NCBI RefSeq assembly: GCF_047345415.1
Contig: NZ_JBLFEP010000001.1
Location: 248,001-312,000 of the forward strand
DNA from: Maribacter_C sp947494565
GTDB taxonomy: Bacteria > Bacteroidota > Bacteroidia > Flavobacteriales > Flavobacteriaceae
Reading direction: 5' to 3'
DNA: 64,000 nt
Positions 42,536-51,373 of this stretch are shown piece after piece (within the stretch, counting starts at the first letter, position 1; the number at the start of each line of letters is the position of its first letter). The notes beneath the pieces are model-generated. The model did not search any database. It was not told the DNA's origin and saw only the letters and a list, made by a program, of their open reading frames with translations. A program made the translations under genes and the position numbers.

Positions 42536-45500
42536 TCACTCTGCAGGTACCTTCTTATATTCGGCAGGACTTTTTCCAAGTTCTTTTTTGAAGCATTTCG
42601 AAAAATACTTTACATCATTAAAACCGACGACATAGGCGGCATCAGCTACGGAATAATCCGTCTCGGTCAAGTACATGGCAGCCTTTTTAATACGCGTACT
42701 CCTAACGAATTCCACCAAGGTCCTACCCGTTAGGGCCTGGCATTTTCTATAGAGCGACGAGTGGCTCATATGCATCAGTTTGGAAAGCTCATCAACGCGA
42801 AACTCTGAATCTTCCATTAGAGTATCGATATGACCCACTAGATCGGTCAAAAAAACCTCGTCTTTCGATTTGACCGTTGGTTTGGATGGGTAAACAATCA
42901 AATCGGCCTTTATTTTCTTGACGAGACGCTCTCCCCTTGTAATGATATTGTGTGATTTCAACAACAATTCATTCGTACTGAATGGCTTGGCCATATATTC
43001 GATGACCCCGGCACGCAACGCGGAAACCCGGTTCCGCGGGTTATCTTCGGCCGTCATAAGGATAATGGGAATATGGGCAGTGGTCTTGGTATCACGTAAT
43101 TCTTTGGCCAAAGTTATACCGTTCTTCTTGGGCATCATGATATCGCTTACGATCAAATGGGGAAGCTGCTCTACCGCTAGTTGATAACCTTCGACCCCGT
43201 CGCTCGCCAGAATGATATTGTAATATCCCCCAAAGAGATCCTTGAGATAGTCACGTAGTTCAAAATTGTCCTCCACGATTAATACGGTCTTGTCGAAGTC
43301 GCCATTTAATAGGGTATCATCTGCCTGCTGTATGTTGACCACCGGCCTGCTTATATCTGACTTATTTTCAATTTCAGGAGCGATAGTGGCTACCTCCGAC
43401 GCTTGGATTTGCAAAGGCAACATCGCCGTAAAACAAGTAATCCCTTGGTTCGAATTGACCATAATAGTTCCCTGATGGAGCTCCATAAGTTCCTTGGAAA
43501 GGGCCAGGCCGATACCGGTACCCGATTCTTGGTCCTCCTCCCCTTGATAAAACATCCGAAAAATATACTTCTGGTCCTTTTCGGATATCGCAGCGCCCGT
43601 ATTCGTAAAAGAAATCAAGGCATTCTCTCCCCTACTGTCACGTTTTAACGCGATTTCAATATTCCCTCCCTTAGGGGTAAACTTAAAAGCATTCGATAAC
43701 AGGTTATAGAAGACATGTTCAAGCTTTTCCGAATCATAGACGGCACCCCAATCATTACCGTCCACCTTGAAGGTGAAGTTGATATCTTTACGGTCGGCCA
43801 ATTCATCGAATGAGTTCTTCACTCGTATAAGGTCGGTTCGTAGGTCACTTTGGGCAAAACTGACTTTCAACTTTCCTATTTCCTTATTTCGGACGGCCGT
43901 AAGTTCAAAAACAATACGGGAGAGGCGCTTCACATTGTGGGAAATCATATGCAAACGCTTCTGCACTGGGGGGCTCTTCTTCAAAGTAGCTGATTGCAGC
44001 ATATTCTCGACAGGAATCAAGATCAAAGACAAAGGCGTCTGAATTTCATGGGAAATCTTGGAGAAAAAGTCCATTTTCATTTGGTACAGTTGCCTATCTC
44101 CCTCATACTTCAGTTGTTGTAGCTCCACGTTACGTCGAAATCGCAACCACCAAACCAGGGCAATTAACAGACCAACGACCATTAAAACATATCCCAGATA
44201 TGCCAACGGGTGTCTATAAATTGGGGGAGAGATCTGTATGTTGACAGTTCTTAGAGGGATATCCCACGACCCTGCCTCCGTACCGGCCCGTACCTGAAAC
44301 TCGTAGGTACCGTCAGGCACCTTAGTATACGAGGCTGTTCTAGAATTCAGCGGTGTGACCCAGTTATCATCCAACCCTTTTAAACGATAGGAGTAAAAGT
44401 AATTTGGTGAAAGCACATCATCAAGGGCCAAGAACCCTATCGAAAAGGAGGACTGTTCGTAAGTGAGGGCAATTCGGTCGACATTGGCGATTCCATGGGT
44501 CAACTGATCCGGAATGACCGAGAGTGCCGGTTCGTTCAAGATCTGGATACCTTCAATAACCAGTTGAGCATCGGTATTGGCTTTTTCAAGCTTATCGGGA
44601 TCGAAATAGTTAACTCCACTTAGGCTCGCAAAATAGAACCTGCCTTCGTCATCCTTGTACGAACCTGCCAAGAACCTTGAATCGAGAAAACCGTCGTTCT
44701 TGGAAAAAACACTATAGTCTCCCGTATTCGGATTCAAGCGCCAGAGCCCGTTGACTGCGCCCAGCCATATATTGTCTTTGTCCTGCGCTACAACGGATTG
44801 AAAACTGATACGCTCAATTGCCGTTATATGCGTATAATCACTATATTTCTTTGTATTCGTATCAAAAGAGTACAAGCGGCCATTATAACTGACCAACCAC
44901 AACACTCCTTCATTATCCACGTCTATGATCCTGATTCCTTTAAATGCAGGATCCACTTCTCTCTTGCTAAAAATATCGTAGTATTCAAAATCCGATTTTT
45001 TAAGGTCGGTAGCATCCTCCTTAAATTTATAAACCCCATTTTTAGCACTGATCCAAAGCGTGCCCTCCTTGGTTTCGACCACATCTCTTCCTTGAGATCG
45101 ATCTGTACTGAAAGACGCCCCACTATATTCTGCCAAAAGCACCCCTTTTTTCGAATACACGAAAAAACCCATTTCGGTCAATACCCAAACCCTATCCTTT
45201 CGGTCTTCATAAATTTCATGAATAATGGATGCGCGCATTCCTTGTTTATCAGCTATAGGAAAGCGACCCGCTTTCTTGCTCTTCTTATCGAACTCCCAAA
45301 GACCATCGCCAAGCGTCGCCACCCAAATCGTGTTCGCTTCTACTTCAAAAACCACTTGCACAGAAAGTCCACTGCTATAATCATCTGCTACGAGATAGGC
45401 CTCCTTACCACCAGTATCTGGATCCACTCGCAAAATTCCCCTACCTTCCGTCCCAAACCAGAGAGACCCGTCTTGTGATTTCAAAAGTGATCGTACCCGT

Positions 45501-46564
45501 GCAGGTTTGTTGTACAGTGCAGCGGAATAGCTGCTCACTTTCGAATCCGTATCCTCACTCAAAATCACGTTGATATCTCCATAATCACATGCAATCCAAA
45601 GATTTCGGTTATCGTCTTCATACAAATCACCGATCGAGTTGCTGCTCAGGGTGTTCGAATCAAAGATACTGTAGGTTAGGATTTCCAACTGGTTTCGTTC
45701 GGGGTCGATTCTGAACAATCCGTCCGGGTCGGTACCTAACCAGATATTCCCTTTAAAATCACAAGTGAGGACAAAAAAAGAGGTCTTGGTCGCCTGCAGA
45801 ATTTCTTGGCTCAGAATCTCCTCTTGTATGAATTTTTTGCGTTCCGGGTCGTATATCAAAATCCCTAAATCTTTAGCTGTCGTGCCAATCCAAATCCGGC
45901 CGCGCTTGTCCAAAGCGATATCCGTCCAGAAGGTTGTTGGCATTTCTTTGGGCATCTCAATATATGCAGAGGTATTTGACTGAGTGTCATACATAATCAA
46001 TTCTCCCGTTCTTTTGATCAAGAAAAGCTTTCCGGCCCCATTCTTCACCATTCTCATTATTCTGCCAAAACTATCAAAATGTCCAGGGAGGGGGTGTTCA
46101 TGTTCAATAGTATCGTTATCTGAATCAAAGAGCAAGAGCTTCCCGTCGAGGGTAGCCATCCAGATTTTATTTCCGTCAGGAAGCATGCGCTTTATGCGAT
46201 AGTCTTCAAGAGGGGCACCTTCAATGGACTGCGGGCTAAAATCTTCTTGGCTATTCATTCGGGAGACAAAACCTAATTCTGATCGGATCCATAGTACCCC
46301 GGTTTCATTCTTGGCGATACCTTGGACCATATCGTCCCCTATTTCTTGGTGAAAGATACTTTCATAAGGAATCGACTTGAATTCGTGACCGTTATACTTG
46401 TTGATTCCGTCGATCTTTCCAATCCACATATACCCAAGGGTATCTTGCACCATGGGAATCTTTTCGAATTGATGGGTAGGGATCTTATGTTCTAGTCGAA
46501 GTACCTTGGACTTTCGTTGGGCGTAAAAGATGGTCACATTTAAAAAAAGGTATACATAGAGCAT
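42536..46564 (-). CDS. Hybrid two-component system regulator (HTCS, SusR-like)
   Basis: A 1342-residue one-piece signalling protein from the ATG at 46564, which gives a signal peptide (M-L-Y-V-Y-L-F-L-N-V). The frame opens 20 codons earlier at a TTG. Order: ~14 periplasmic propeller repeats (G-Y-M-W-I-G, G-R-I-W-I-G-T, G-N-I-W-L-G-T), a Y_Y_Y domain (~740-805), and one membrane helix (Y-V-L-M-V-V-G-L-L-I-A-L). Then come HisKA (F-F-S-K-I-S-H-E-I-Q-T-P-L-S), HATPase (G-T-G-I-G-L-A-L), a receiver with Asp ~1141 (V-S-D-I-M-M-P) and an AraC HTH end. HTCS proteins sense glycan fragments and switch on adjacent utilisation loci; none is adjacent here. Confidence 0.95.
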   Translation of the reverse strand: MLYVYLFLNVTIFYAQRKSKVLRLEHKIPTHQFEKIPMVQDTLGYMWIGKIDGINKYNGHEFKSIPYESIFHQEIGDDMVQGIAKNETGVLWIRSELGFVSRMNSQEDFSPQSIEGAPLEDYRIKRMLPDGNKIWMATLDGKLLLFDSDNDTIEHEHPLPGHFDSFGRIMRMVKNGAGKLFLIKRTGELIMYDTQSNTSAYIEMPKEMPTTFWTDIALDKRGRIWIGTTAKDLGILIYDPERKKFIQEEILSQEILQATKTSFFVLTCDFKGNIWLGTDPDGLFRIDPERNQLEILTYSIFDSNTLSSNSIGDLYEDDNRNLWIACDYGDINVILSEDTDSKVSSYSAALYNKPARVRSLLKSQDGSLWFGTEGRGILRVDPDTGGKEAYLVADDYSSGLSVQVVFEVEANTIWVATLGDGLWEFDKKSKKAGRFPIADKQGMRASIIHEIYEDRKDRVWVLTEMGFFVYSKKGVLLAEYSGASFSTDRSQGRDVVETKEGTLWISAKNGVYKFKEDATDLKKSDFEYYDIFSKREVDPAFKGIRIIDVDNEGVLWLVSYNGRLYSFDTNTKKYSDYTHITAIERISFQSVVAQDKDNIWLGAVNGLWRLNPNTGDYSVFSKNDGFLDSRFLAGSYKDDEGRFYFASLSGVNYFDPDKLEKANTDAQLVIEGIQILNEPALSVIPDQLTHGIANVDRIALTYEQSSFSIGFLALDDVLSPNYFYSYRLKGLDDNWVTPLNSRTASYTKVPDGTYEFQVRAGTEAGSWDIPLRTVNIQISPPIYRHPLAYLGYVLMVVGLLIALVWWLRFRRNVELQQLKYEGDRQLYQMKMDFFSKISHEIQTPLSLILIPVENMLQSATLKKSPPVQKRLHMISHNVKRLSRIVFELTAVRNKEIGKLKVSFAQSDLRTDLIRVKNSFDELADRKDINFTFKVDGNDWGAVYDSEKLEHVFYNLLSNAFKFTPKGGNIEIALKRDSRGENALISFTNTGAAISEKDQKYIFRMFYQGEEDQESGTGIGLALSKELMELHQGTIMVNSNQGITCFTAMLPLQIQASEVATIAPEIENKSDISRPVVNIQQADDTLLNGDFDKTVLIVEDNFELRDYLKDLFGGYYNIILASDGVEGYQLAVEQLPHLIVSDIMMPKKNGITLAKELRDTKTTAHIPIILMTAEDNPRNRVSALRAGVIEYMAKPFSTNELLLKSHNIITRGERLVKKIKADLIVYPSKPTVKSKDEVFLTDLVGHIDTLMEDSEFRVDELSKLMHMSHSSLYRKCQALTGRTLVEFVRSTRIKKAAMYLTETDYSVADAAYVVGFNDVKYFSKCFKKELGKSPAEYKKVPAE

Positions 46565-46761
46565 ACCTCTACTTATAAAAGCGACCTGTCCATTTCTACT
46601 GGAACCACCAGTTTTAACTATCAACTGTAGGGCATTTTAGAAGTCATTACGACAAGAAAATGATTAGATTTAAAAATAACAATAAGATGTCAAAATAAAA
46701 AATACTCTCCACTTTGCATAAGAACGGTTTGGTATCGATTCATATAGTTTCAATACATTCC

Positions 46762-47533
46762 CTAATTCAGGTGCCGATAACCATTTCGTTCGACCAGAGC
46801 ACTGTCAACCCTCATTTTTTCTATATCATAAGCTATGATATTAAAATAAGTGACTTGGTAATAGCGCTCCCCTCTCGATAGTTACGCGACCATCGGAAAG
46901 GCCCTTAAATACGTTTCTATAGGTATCGCCGTCATCGGTTTCAAATATTTTCACACCCGATCTGTTGAAAATTTTCACCTTATTACTGATGAGATTCTTC
47001 ATACCTTCAAGGTAGAAATAATCATTTCTATTATCATCATTGGGTGTGACTACAGTATAGGTTTCCAAGTTTTCAGGCTGGATACCCTCGTTCACCCTGA
47101 CAAACGCAAACATTCTATAGGAGTTCCGGGCTACCGACTTAGATACCGTTTTACCATTCGTATCGACGATTCCACCTTCACTCCTCCAACGGCATTCGTT
47201 ACTATTCCACCACGAAATGAGTATTGCGGTTTGTGGATTGGCTACTATTTCTGACCTAGTGGCAGTAGGTTTATCCCAACTCAGTGTACGTACTACACCA
47301 GTGGTGGTATTGGTATTGTATGCAAAAAGGCTCGTTTGAATTTCGGTGGCCGAGACGGGAGCGGCCGTGTCTAAATCGGCGATATTCAGTCGTGGAACAA
47401 GAACACCCTTGTCGTTCACTACAATATCCAACTCGGCGGAAGCATTTGGTAATGAGGTGCCAACACCCGCTTGGGCTCGAGAAAACAGCAGCCCGAAAAT
47501 GAGGGCCAATAGAAATAAAAGGTTTGGTTTCAT
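46762..47533 (-). pseudogene. T9SS type-B sorting-domain protein, frameshifted near its C-terminus
   Basis: Starts at ATG 47533 with a signal peptide ending F-S-R-A-Q-A, then V-G-T-S-L-P-N-A-S-A-E-L-D-I and G-V-L-V-P-R-L-N, a start typical of secreted Bacteroidota proteins. The C-terminus has the type-B sorting signature (T-P-N-D-D-N-R-N-D-Y-F-Y-L, V-K-I-F-N-R-S-G, F-K-G-L-S-D-G-R-V). After the expected L-P (around 46856) the frame runs to a stop at 46841. The missing end, T-Y-F-N-I-I-A-Y-D through N-G-Y-R-H-L-N and a stop at 46762, lies in another frame. A small indel in or near 46852-46858 explains it. Without the sorting end, export to the surface would fail. Sequencing error is possible. 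Confidence 0.72.
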
Positions 47534-48157
47534 AGAAAACGAAATTGGAATATGACGATTATTCTGATTGCTTTCGGCGTTCGATTTAAGAGGACATTTG
47601 GTCTTGTAAAATAGAATCGGATACGTAGGTCTCCCTTTTGGAGTGTGCCCCAAGGAGGTATTTACAATTTGTATTGAAAAGATGCCCAGTCCCATTTATT
47701 TTTAAGTATTCACTCGAAAATCCAACACTTTAAAGCAGCTGGATCAAGCAAAAAATAATATCTGTGTTGGTTAGAAATTTATATTCAAGAGAACGCCTTG
47801 AATCCCAACGCTGTATAGGGACAGTGATTTAACCTTGATTAGGTTCAATGTAATCAATAACGAACTGTATTCCCCTTTATTCTATACCCAGTGCTTATTT
47901 TTGGTTGATGTTGGACAGGTTGGTCCATCTAATTGATCGCTCACATCCTACATAATTCGTTCAAATTCAATTTTTTGGAAAAAAATTTAGAGCACGCCCC
48001 AACCGATTGGCATCATCAGAAAAAAGTTCGTGTTCAAAGAAGATGGCGTGAATCTATTACTGAATTTTCAAACTGATCAATTGGAATACAGATTTCAACT
48101 CCATTTTTAGACGAAGTGGTTCCTTCTCCTTGAAATAGTTGATTTCAAGGCCATATG
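47534..48157. other. Gene-free stretch upstream of the HTH-hydrolase fusion
   Basis: About 620 AT-rich bases between divergent genes. No coding frame with plausible composition, RNA gene or strong terminator seen. It may include the promoter of the frameshifted T9SS gene and upstream control sites of the fusion gene. Confidence 0.5.
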
Positions 48158-48185
48158 ACACGAAGGTGACACCTAAATGTCGTGT
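48158..48185. promoter_or_regulatory. Candidate operator upstream of the HTH-hydrolase fusion gene
   Basis: Nested inverted repeats: AGGTG-A-CACCT (48164-48174), flanked by ACACGA (48158-48163) and TCGTGT (48180-48185). The outer arm reaches the place where the -33 box would lie for the -7 element at 48206. XRE-type repressors commonly bind such palindromes in their own promoters. Binding by the adjacent gene product is inference. Confidence 0.35.
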
Positions 48186-48205
48186 ATATTGCCAATGGAT
48201 ATCGC

Positions 48206-48213
48206 TAGCTTTG
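48206..48213 (+). promoter_or_regulatory. Predicted -7 element of the HTH-hydrolase fusion gene
   Basis: TAGCTTTG fits TAnnTTTG, 21 bases before the ATG at 48235. It argues against the in-frame TTG at 48139, which would lie upstream of the promoter. Confidence 0.42.
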
Positions 48214-48234
48214 GACCAAACAAATTCCAATGCC

Positions 48235-50001
48235 ATGCAAAATCAATCCCTAGGAAAAAACCTGATCTATCAAAGAAAGTTAAAAGGCTACTCTCAAGCC
48301 GACCTTTCCGCAAAGACCGAAGTCACGGTACGCACTATTCAACGTATAGAAAAGGGAGATGTCAATCCTCATCTACAAACCATAAAATTGTTAGCCTCTG
48401 CGCTTGATATTGAGGTGGATGATCTGTTGCATCTCGACAACCCAAAGGAAGAAGCCATACAAAAAAAGTGGTTGCTTCTATTGCATAGCACGCCTTTACT
48501 AGGTTTTGTACTCCCTTTTTGCAATGTACTTTTCCCATTGTTTTTATGGATTCACAAAAGGGAAGATAACCCGATATATGATAAACATGGTGTACAGATC
48601 GTCAATTTTCAGATTACGGCCATGATGTTATATGTGCTTTCATTTATTGCCTTATTGACCATAGAGAAATGGGGGTTTTTTCTATTCATTTCGATTATTC
48701 CCTTATGTCTCATAGTGATTTTGGCCAATATCATTTATGCGGTAAAATCGTATAAATGCTATTATCCGCTGGCTATTCCATTTTTACGTTTCAAAGGCAG
48801 AAAGAGTGCTGCCACTATACTGCTATTGCTCCTTTTAATCATCTTTTCAAACTGTTCTCCTCAAAAGAGAAATACCATTGTCCGTTTGGATGGCACTACA
48901 ATCACAACGGATTCACTCACCTCAAAAATTAAGCAACTCGTCAAAGATGCGAAAGTACAGGGCATGGCGGTCGCGGTATTTAATAACCATCAACCGGTCT
49001 ACCAAAACGTATTTGGCTACAAGGATTTTCAGAAGAAAACCGTTTTAACCGATTCGACTAATATCTACGGGGCCTCTTTGAGCAAGGCCGTTTTTAGTGT
49101 CTTGGTCATGAAATTGGTCGAGGACGGAGTTATTGACCTTGATACGCCCCTAGAATCATATCTACCCAAAAAAATATATGAGTATGAGCCGCAAACACGT
49201 TGGCATGATAACTATTCCGATTTAAAAACGGATTCCCTCTACCACAAAATCACGGCTCGGATGTGCTTGGCGCATACTACGGGATTTGCCAATTGGCGGT
49301 TTTACGAGTCGGACAGAAAGTTAAGAGTCAATCATATGCCCGGCAGCAAATACAGCTATAGTGGCGAAGGTTTTGTGTACTTGCAGGTCGTATTGGAAAA
49401 ACTCACTGGAAAAGGATTGGAAGCGCTTGCCCAAGAGCTTGTTTTCAAACCTTTGCGGATGGAGAACTCTTCGTATCAATGGCTACCTCGGTTTGAACAA
49501 GATTTTGCCTATGGCCATAGAAAAGACGGGGAACCCTATCAGAAAGACACTGACAACGAGCCTCGGGCGGGTAGTACATTGGAAACGACCTCGGGTGATT
49601 ACGTCAAATTCTTGACGGCCGTTCTTACCGAAGAGCTTCTAAGTGAAGCATCTTACAATGAGATTTTCAGTCCACAAATCCGCATTCATTCCGCAGCACA
49701 TTTTGGACCCAACTCCACAACTACCACGACCAAGTACGAAGGTATTAACTTGAGCTGCGGATTGGGATGGATCTATCTCGATACTCCGTATGGAAAAGCG
49801 GTATCCAAGGGAGGCCACGGAGATGGTTTTCAACACTACTCCATTCTGTTCCCCGAGTCTGGAAAAGGAATCTTGATCATGACCAATTCCGATAATGGGG
49901 AAAGCATCTACAAAGCACTACTTGAGGTAGGTATAGCAGATATATATACGCCTTGGGAATGGGCTAACTACACCCCTTATTCTGTAAACCCCAACAACTA
50001 G
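48235..50001 (+). CDS. Fusion: XRE-type HTH, DUF4870-like membrane domain, class-C beta-lactamase-fold domain
   Basis: A 588-residue three-part protein. Residues ~5-65 are a Cro/C1-type HTH (L-K-G-Y-S-Q-A-D-L-S-A-K-T-E-V-T-V-R-T-I-Q). Residues ~75-172 form a DUF4870-like membrane region. Residues ~191-205 are a further helix (T-I-L-L-L-L-L-L-I-I-F-S-N-C), and ~215-588 a serine-hydrolase domain with S-L-S-K (281-284), Y-S-G (375-377) at the Y-x-N position and G-H-G-D-G near 528. Basic residues around 171-190 suggest the hydrolase faces outward and the HTH inward. The last helix aligns with the lipoprotein signal of the next gene, which points to a gene fusion. No in-frame ATG, GTG or TTG lies near that helix, so a separate hydrolase start is unlikely. 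Possible one-component envelope sensor; this function is inferred. Confidence 0.85.
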   Translation: MQNQSLGKNLIYQRKLKGYSQADLSAKTEVTVRTIQRIEKGDVNPHLQTIKLLASALDIEVDDLLHLDNPKEEAIQKKWLLLLHSTPLLGFVLPFCNVLFPLFLWIHKREDNPIYDKHGVQIVNFQITAMMLYVLSFIALLTIEKWGFFLFISIIPLCLIVILANIIYAVKSYKCYYPLAIPFLRFKGRKSAATILLLLLLIIFSNCSPQKRNTIVRLDGTTITTDSLTSKIKQLVKDAKVQGMAVAVFNNHQPVYQNVFGYKDFQKKTVLTDSTNIYGASLSKAVFSVLVMKLVEDGVIDLDTPLESYLPKKIYEYEPQTRWHDNYSDLKTDSLYHKITARMCLAHTTGFANWRFYESDRKLRVNHMPGSKYSYSGEGFVYLQVVLEKLTGKGLEALAQELVFKPLRMENSSYQWLPRFEQDFAYGHRKDGEPYQKDTDNEPRAGSTLETTSGDYVKFLTAVLTEELLSEASYNEIFSPQIRIHSAAHFGPNSTTTTTKYEGINLSCGLGWIYLDTPYGKAVSKGGHGDGFQHYSILFPESGKGILIMTNSDNGESIYKALLEVGIADIYTPWEWANYTPYSVNPNN

Positions 50002-50006
50002 ATCCT

Positions 50007-51212
50007 ATGAAAAGCATATTAATACTACTAGTATTCACGTTGTTTCATCTTAGCTGCTCGAACTCAAAAACTATTCTAATCGAACGTTTGGACGGTTCTA
50101 AAATCTCGGTTGCCGATTTAGATACACAGATTCAAAAACTAGTGGATACGGCCAACGTTACAGGTATCACCGTTTCTGTTTTCAATAAGGATACCCTAAC
50201 CTATCAAAAAGCGTTCGGATATTCGAACTACGAGAAAAAAGACAGTTTAAGAATAGATGAAGTGTTCTATGGTGCTTCATTGAGCAAATCTTTATTCGGG
50301 TATCTTGTGGCACATCTGGTTGAAGAGGGTGTTCTTGATCTGGACAGGCCTTTACAACATTATTTGGACAAGCCTCTACCAGAGCTACATTTTGAAAAGG
50401 AATGGCGCGGTTTCAAAAACCTTCAAGACGACAGCAGACACGAACAGATTACGGCTCGAATGTGCTTATCACATACTACAGGTTTTCCCAATTGGAGGTG
50501 GATAAACAGAATTGGGGAGTTTCATGAGGAAGGAAAAATACAGATCTATAGCGACCCGGGAACCAGATACAGCTATTCAGGAGAGGGTATTCGTCTACTT
50601 CAAATCGTCATCCAAAAAATTACAGGAAAAGATCTTGAAGCCCTTGCTAGGACACTGGTTTTTGACCCATTACAAATGGATATGAGCAGCTATGTATGGC
50701 AAAAACGTTTCGAAGAAAAGTACTGTTATGGCCATACCGCAGATCAACAGGTCATTCCTAAGGACATAGAAGATGAGCCGGGTGCTGCAGGCTCCATGGA
50801 AACCACAGCTACGGATTATTCAAAATTTCTGGAACATATACTAGCACTGGAATCCCAAGATTCACCCATAACCCAACTCATGTTTGAACCGACCATTGAA
50901 ATTACATCGAAAATGCAATTTGGACCGGAATCTCTGGAAACCTCTACCGAAAACGAAAAAATAGGTCTTAATTATGGAATGGCTTGGGGCCTCATGACCA
51001 AAACACCCTATGGAAAAGCGGTTTTCAAAGAAGGACACAGTGATGGATTCCAGCATTATTCCATTCTATTTCCAAAAAAAGATACAGGCGTACTATTGAT
51101 GTCGAATAGTGACAATGCGGAACGTATTTTTAAAGAATTACTACAAATTACCATCGGCGATAGCTATACTTCTTGGAAATGGGAAAATTACATCCCATAC
51201 AATGAAAAGTAA
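50007..51212 (+). CDS. Serine hydrolase (class-C beta-lactamase fold) lipoprotein, paralogue of the fusion's C-terminal domain
   Basis: A 401-residue predicted lipoprotein (L-S-C, Cys 17) starting five bases after the fusion gene stop, certainly co-transcribed. It matches the fusion from the signal sequence to the end: R-L-D-G, F-Y-G-A-S-L-S-K (nucleophile Ser 91), I-T-A-R-M-C-L-S-H-T-T-G-F, Y-S-Y-S-G-E-G, G-H-S-D-G-F-Q-H-Y-S-I-L-F-P. Tandem duplication is clear. The third residue of the Y-x-N motif is Gly in both copies. It could be an enzyme whose product or substrate is sensed by the fusion protein. Substrate unknown. Confidence 0.9.
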   Translation: MKSILILLVFTLFHLSCSNSKTILIERLDGSKISVADLDTQIQKLVDTANVTGITVSVFNKDTLTYQKAFGYSNYEKKDSLRIDEVFYGASLSKSLFGYLVAHLVEEGVLDLDRPLQHYLDKPLPELHFEKEWRGFKNLQDDSRHEQITARMCLSHTTGFPNWRWINRIGEFHEEGKIQIYSDPGTRYSYSGEGIRLLQIVIQKITGKDLEALARTLVFDPLQMDMSSYVWQKRFEEKYCYGHTADQQVIPKDIEDEPGAAGSMETTATDYSKFLEHILALESQDSPITQLMFEPTIEITSKMQFGPESLETSTENEKIGLNYGMAWGLMTKTPYGKAVFKEGHSDGFQHYSILFPKKDTGVLLMSNSDNAERIFKELLQITIGDSYTSWKWENYIPYNEK

Positions 51213-51373
51213 TCTTCCGAAGTTGAGGTAGAACTAAGATCAAAAAAAGTCATCTTAACGAGATGGTTTTTTGGAGATTCCAGTCCAATCGATTTTCAGA
51301 AGGTCAATCTGCATCAAACCATATTAGACCAAAAATGACTATTTTATACAATTGAGAAAAAAAGTGGATCGAT

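Noticed and set aside
42524..45478. Open frames opposite the HTCS gene, including one of 226 codons
   Set aside because: Antisense shadows of a clear 1342-residue coding sequence; composition is not protein-like.
48139..48234. 32-residue N-terminal extension of the HTH fusion
   Set aside because: Starts at TTG upstream of the predicted -7 element, overlaps the palindrome and is not like an HTH N-terminus.
48780..48880. Fusion protein being two adjacent genes with a separate hydrolase start
   Set aside because: No in-frame ATG, GTG or TTG near the internal signal-like segment and no stop codon between the parts.
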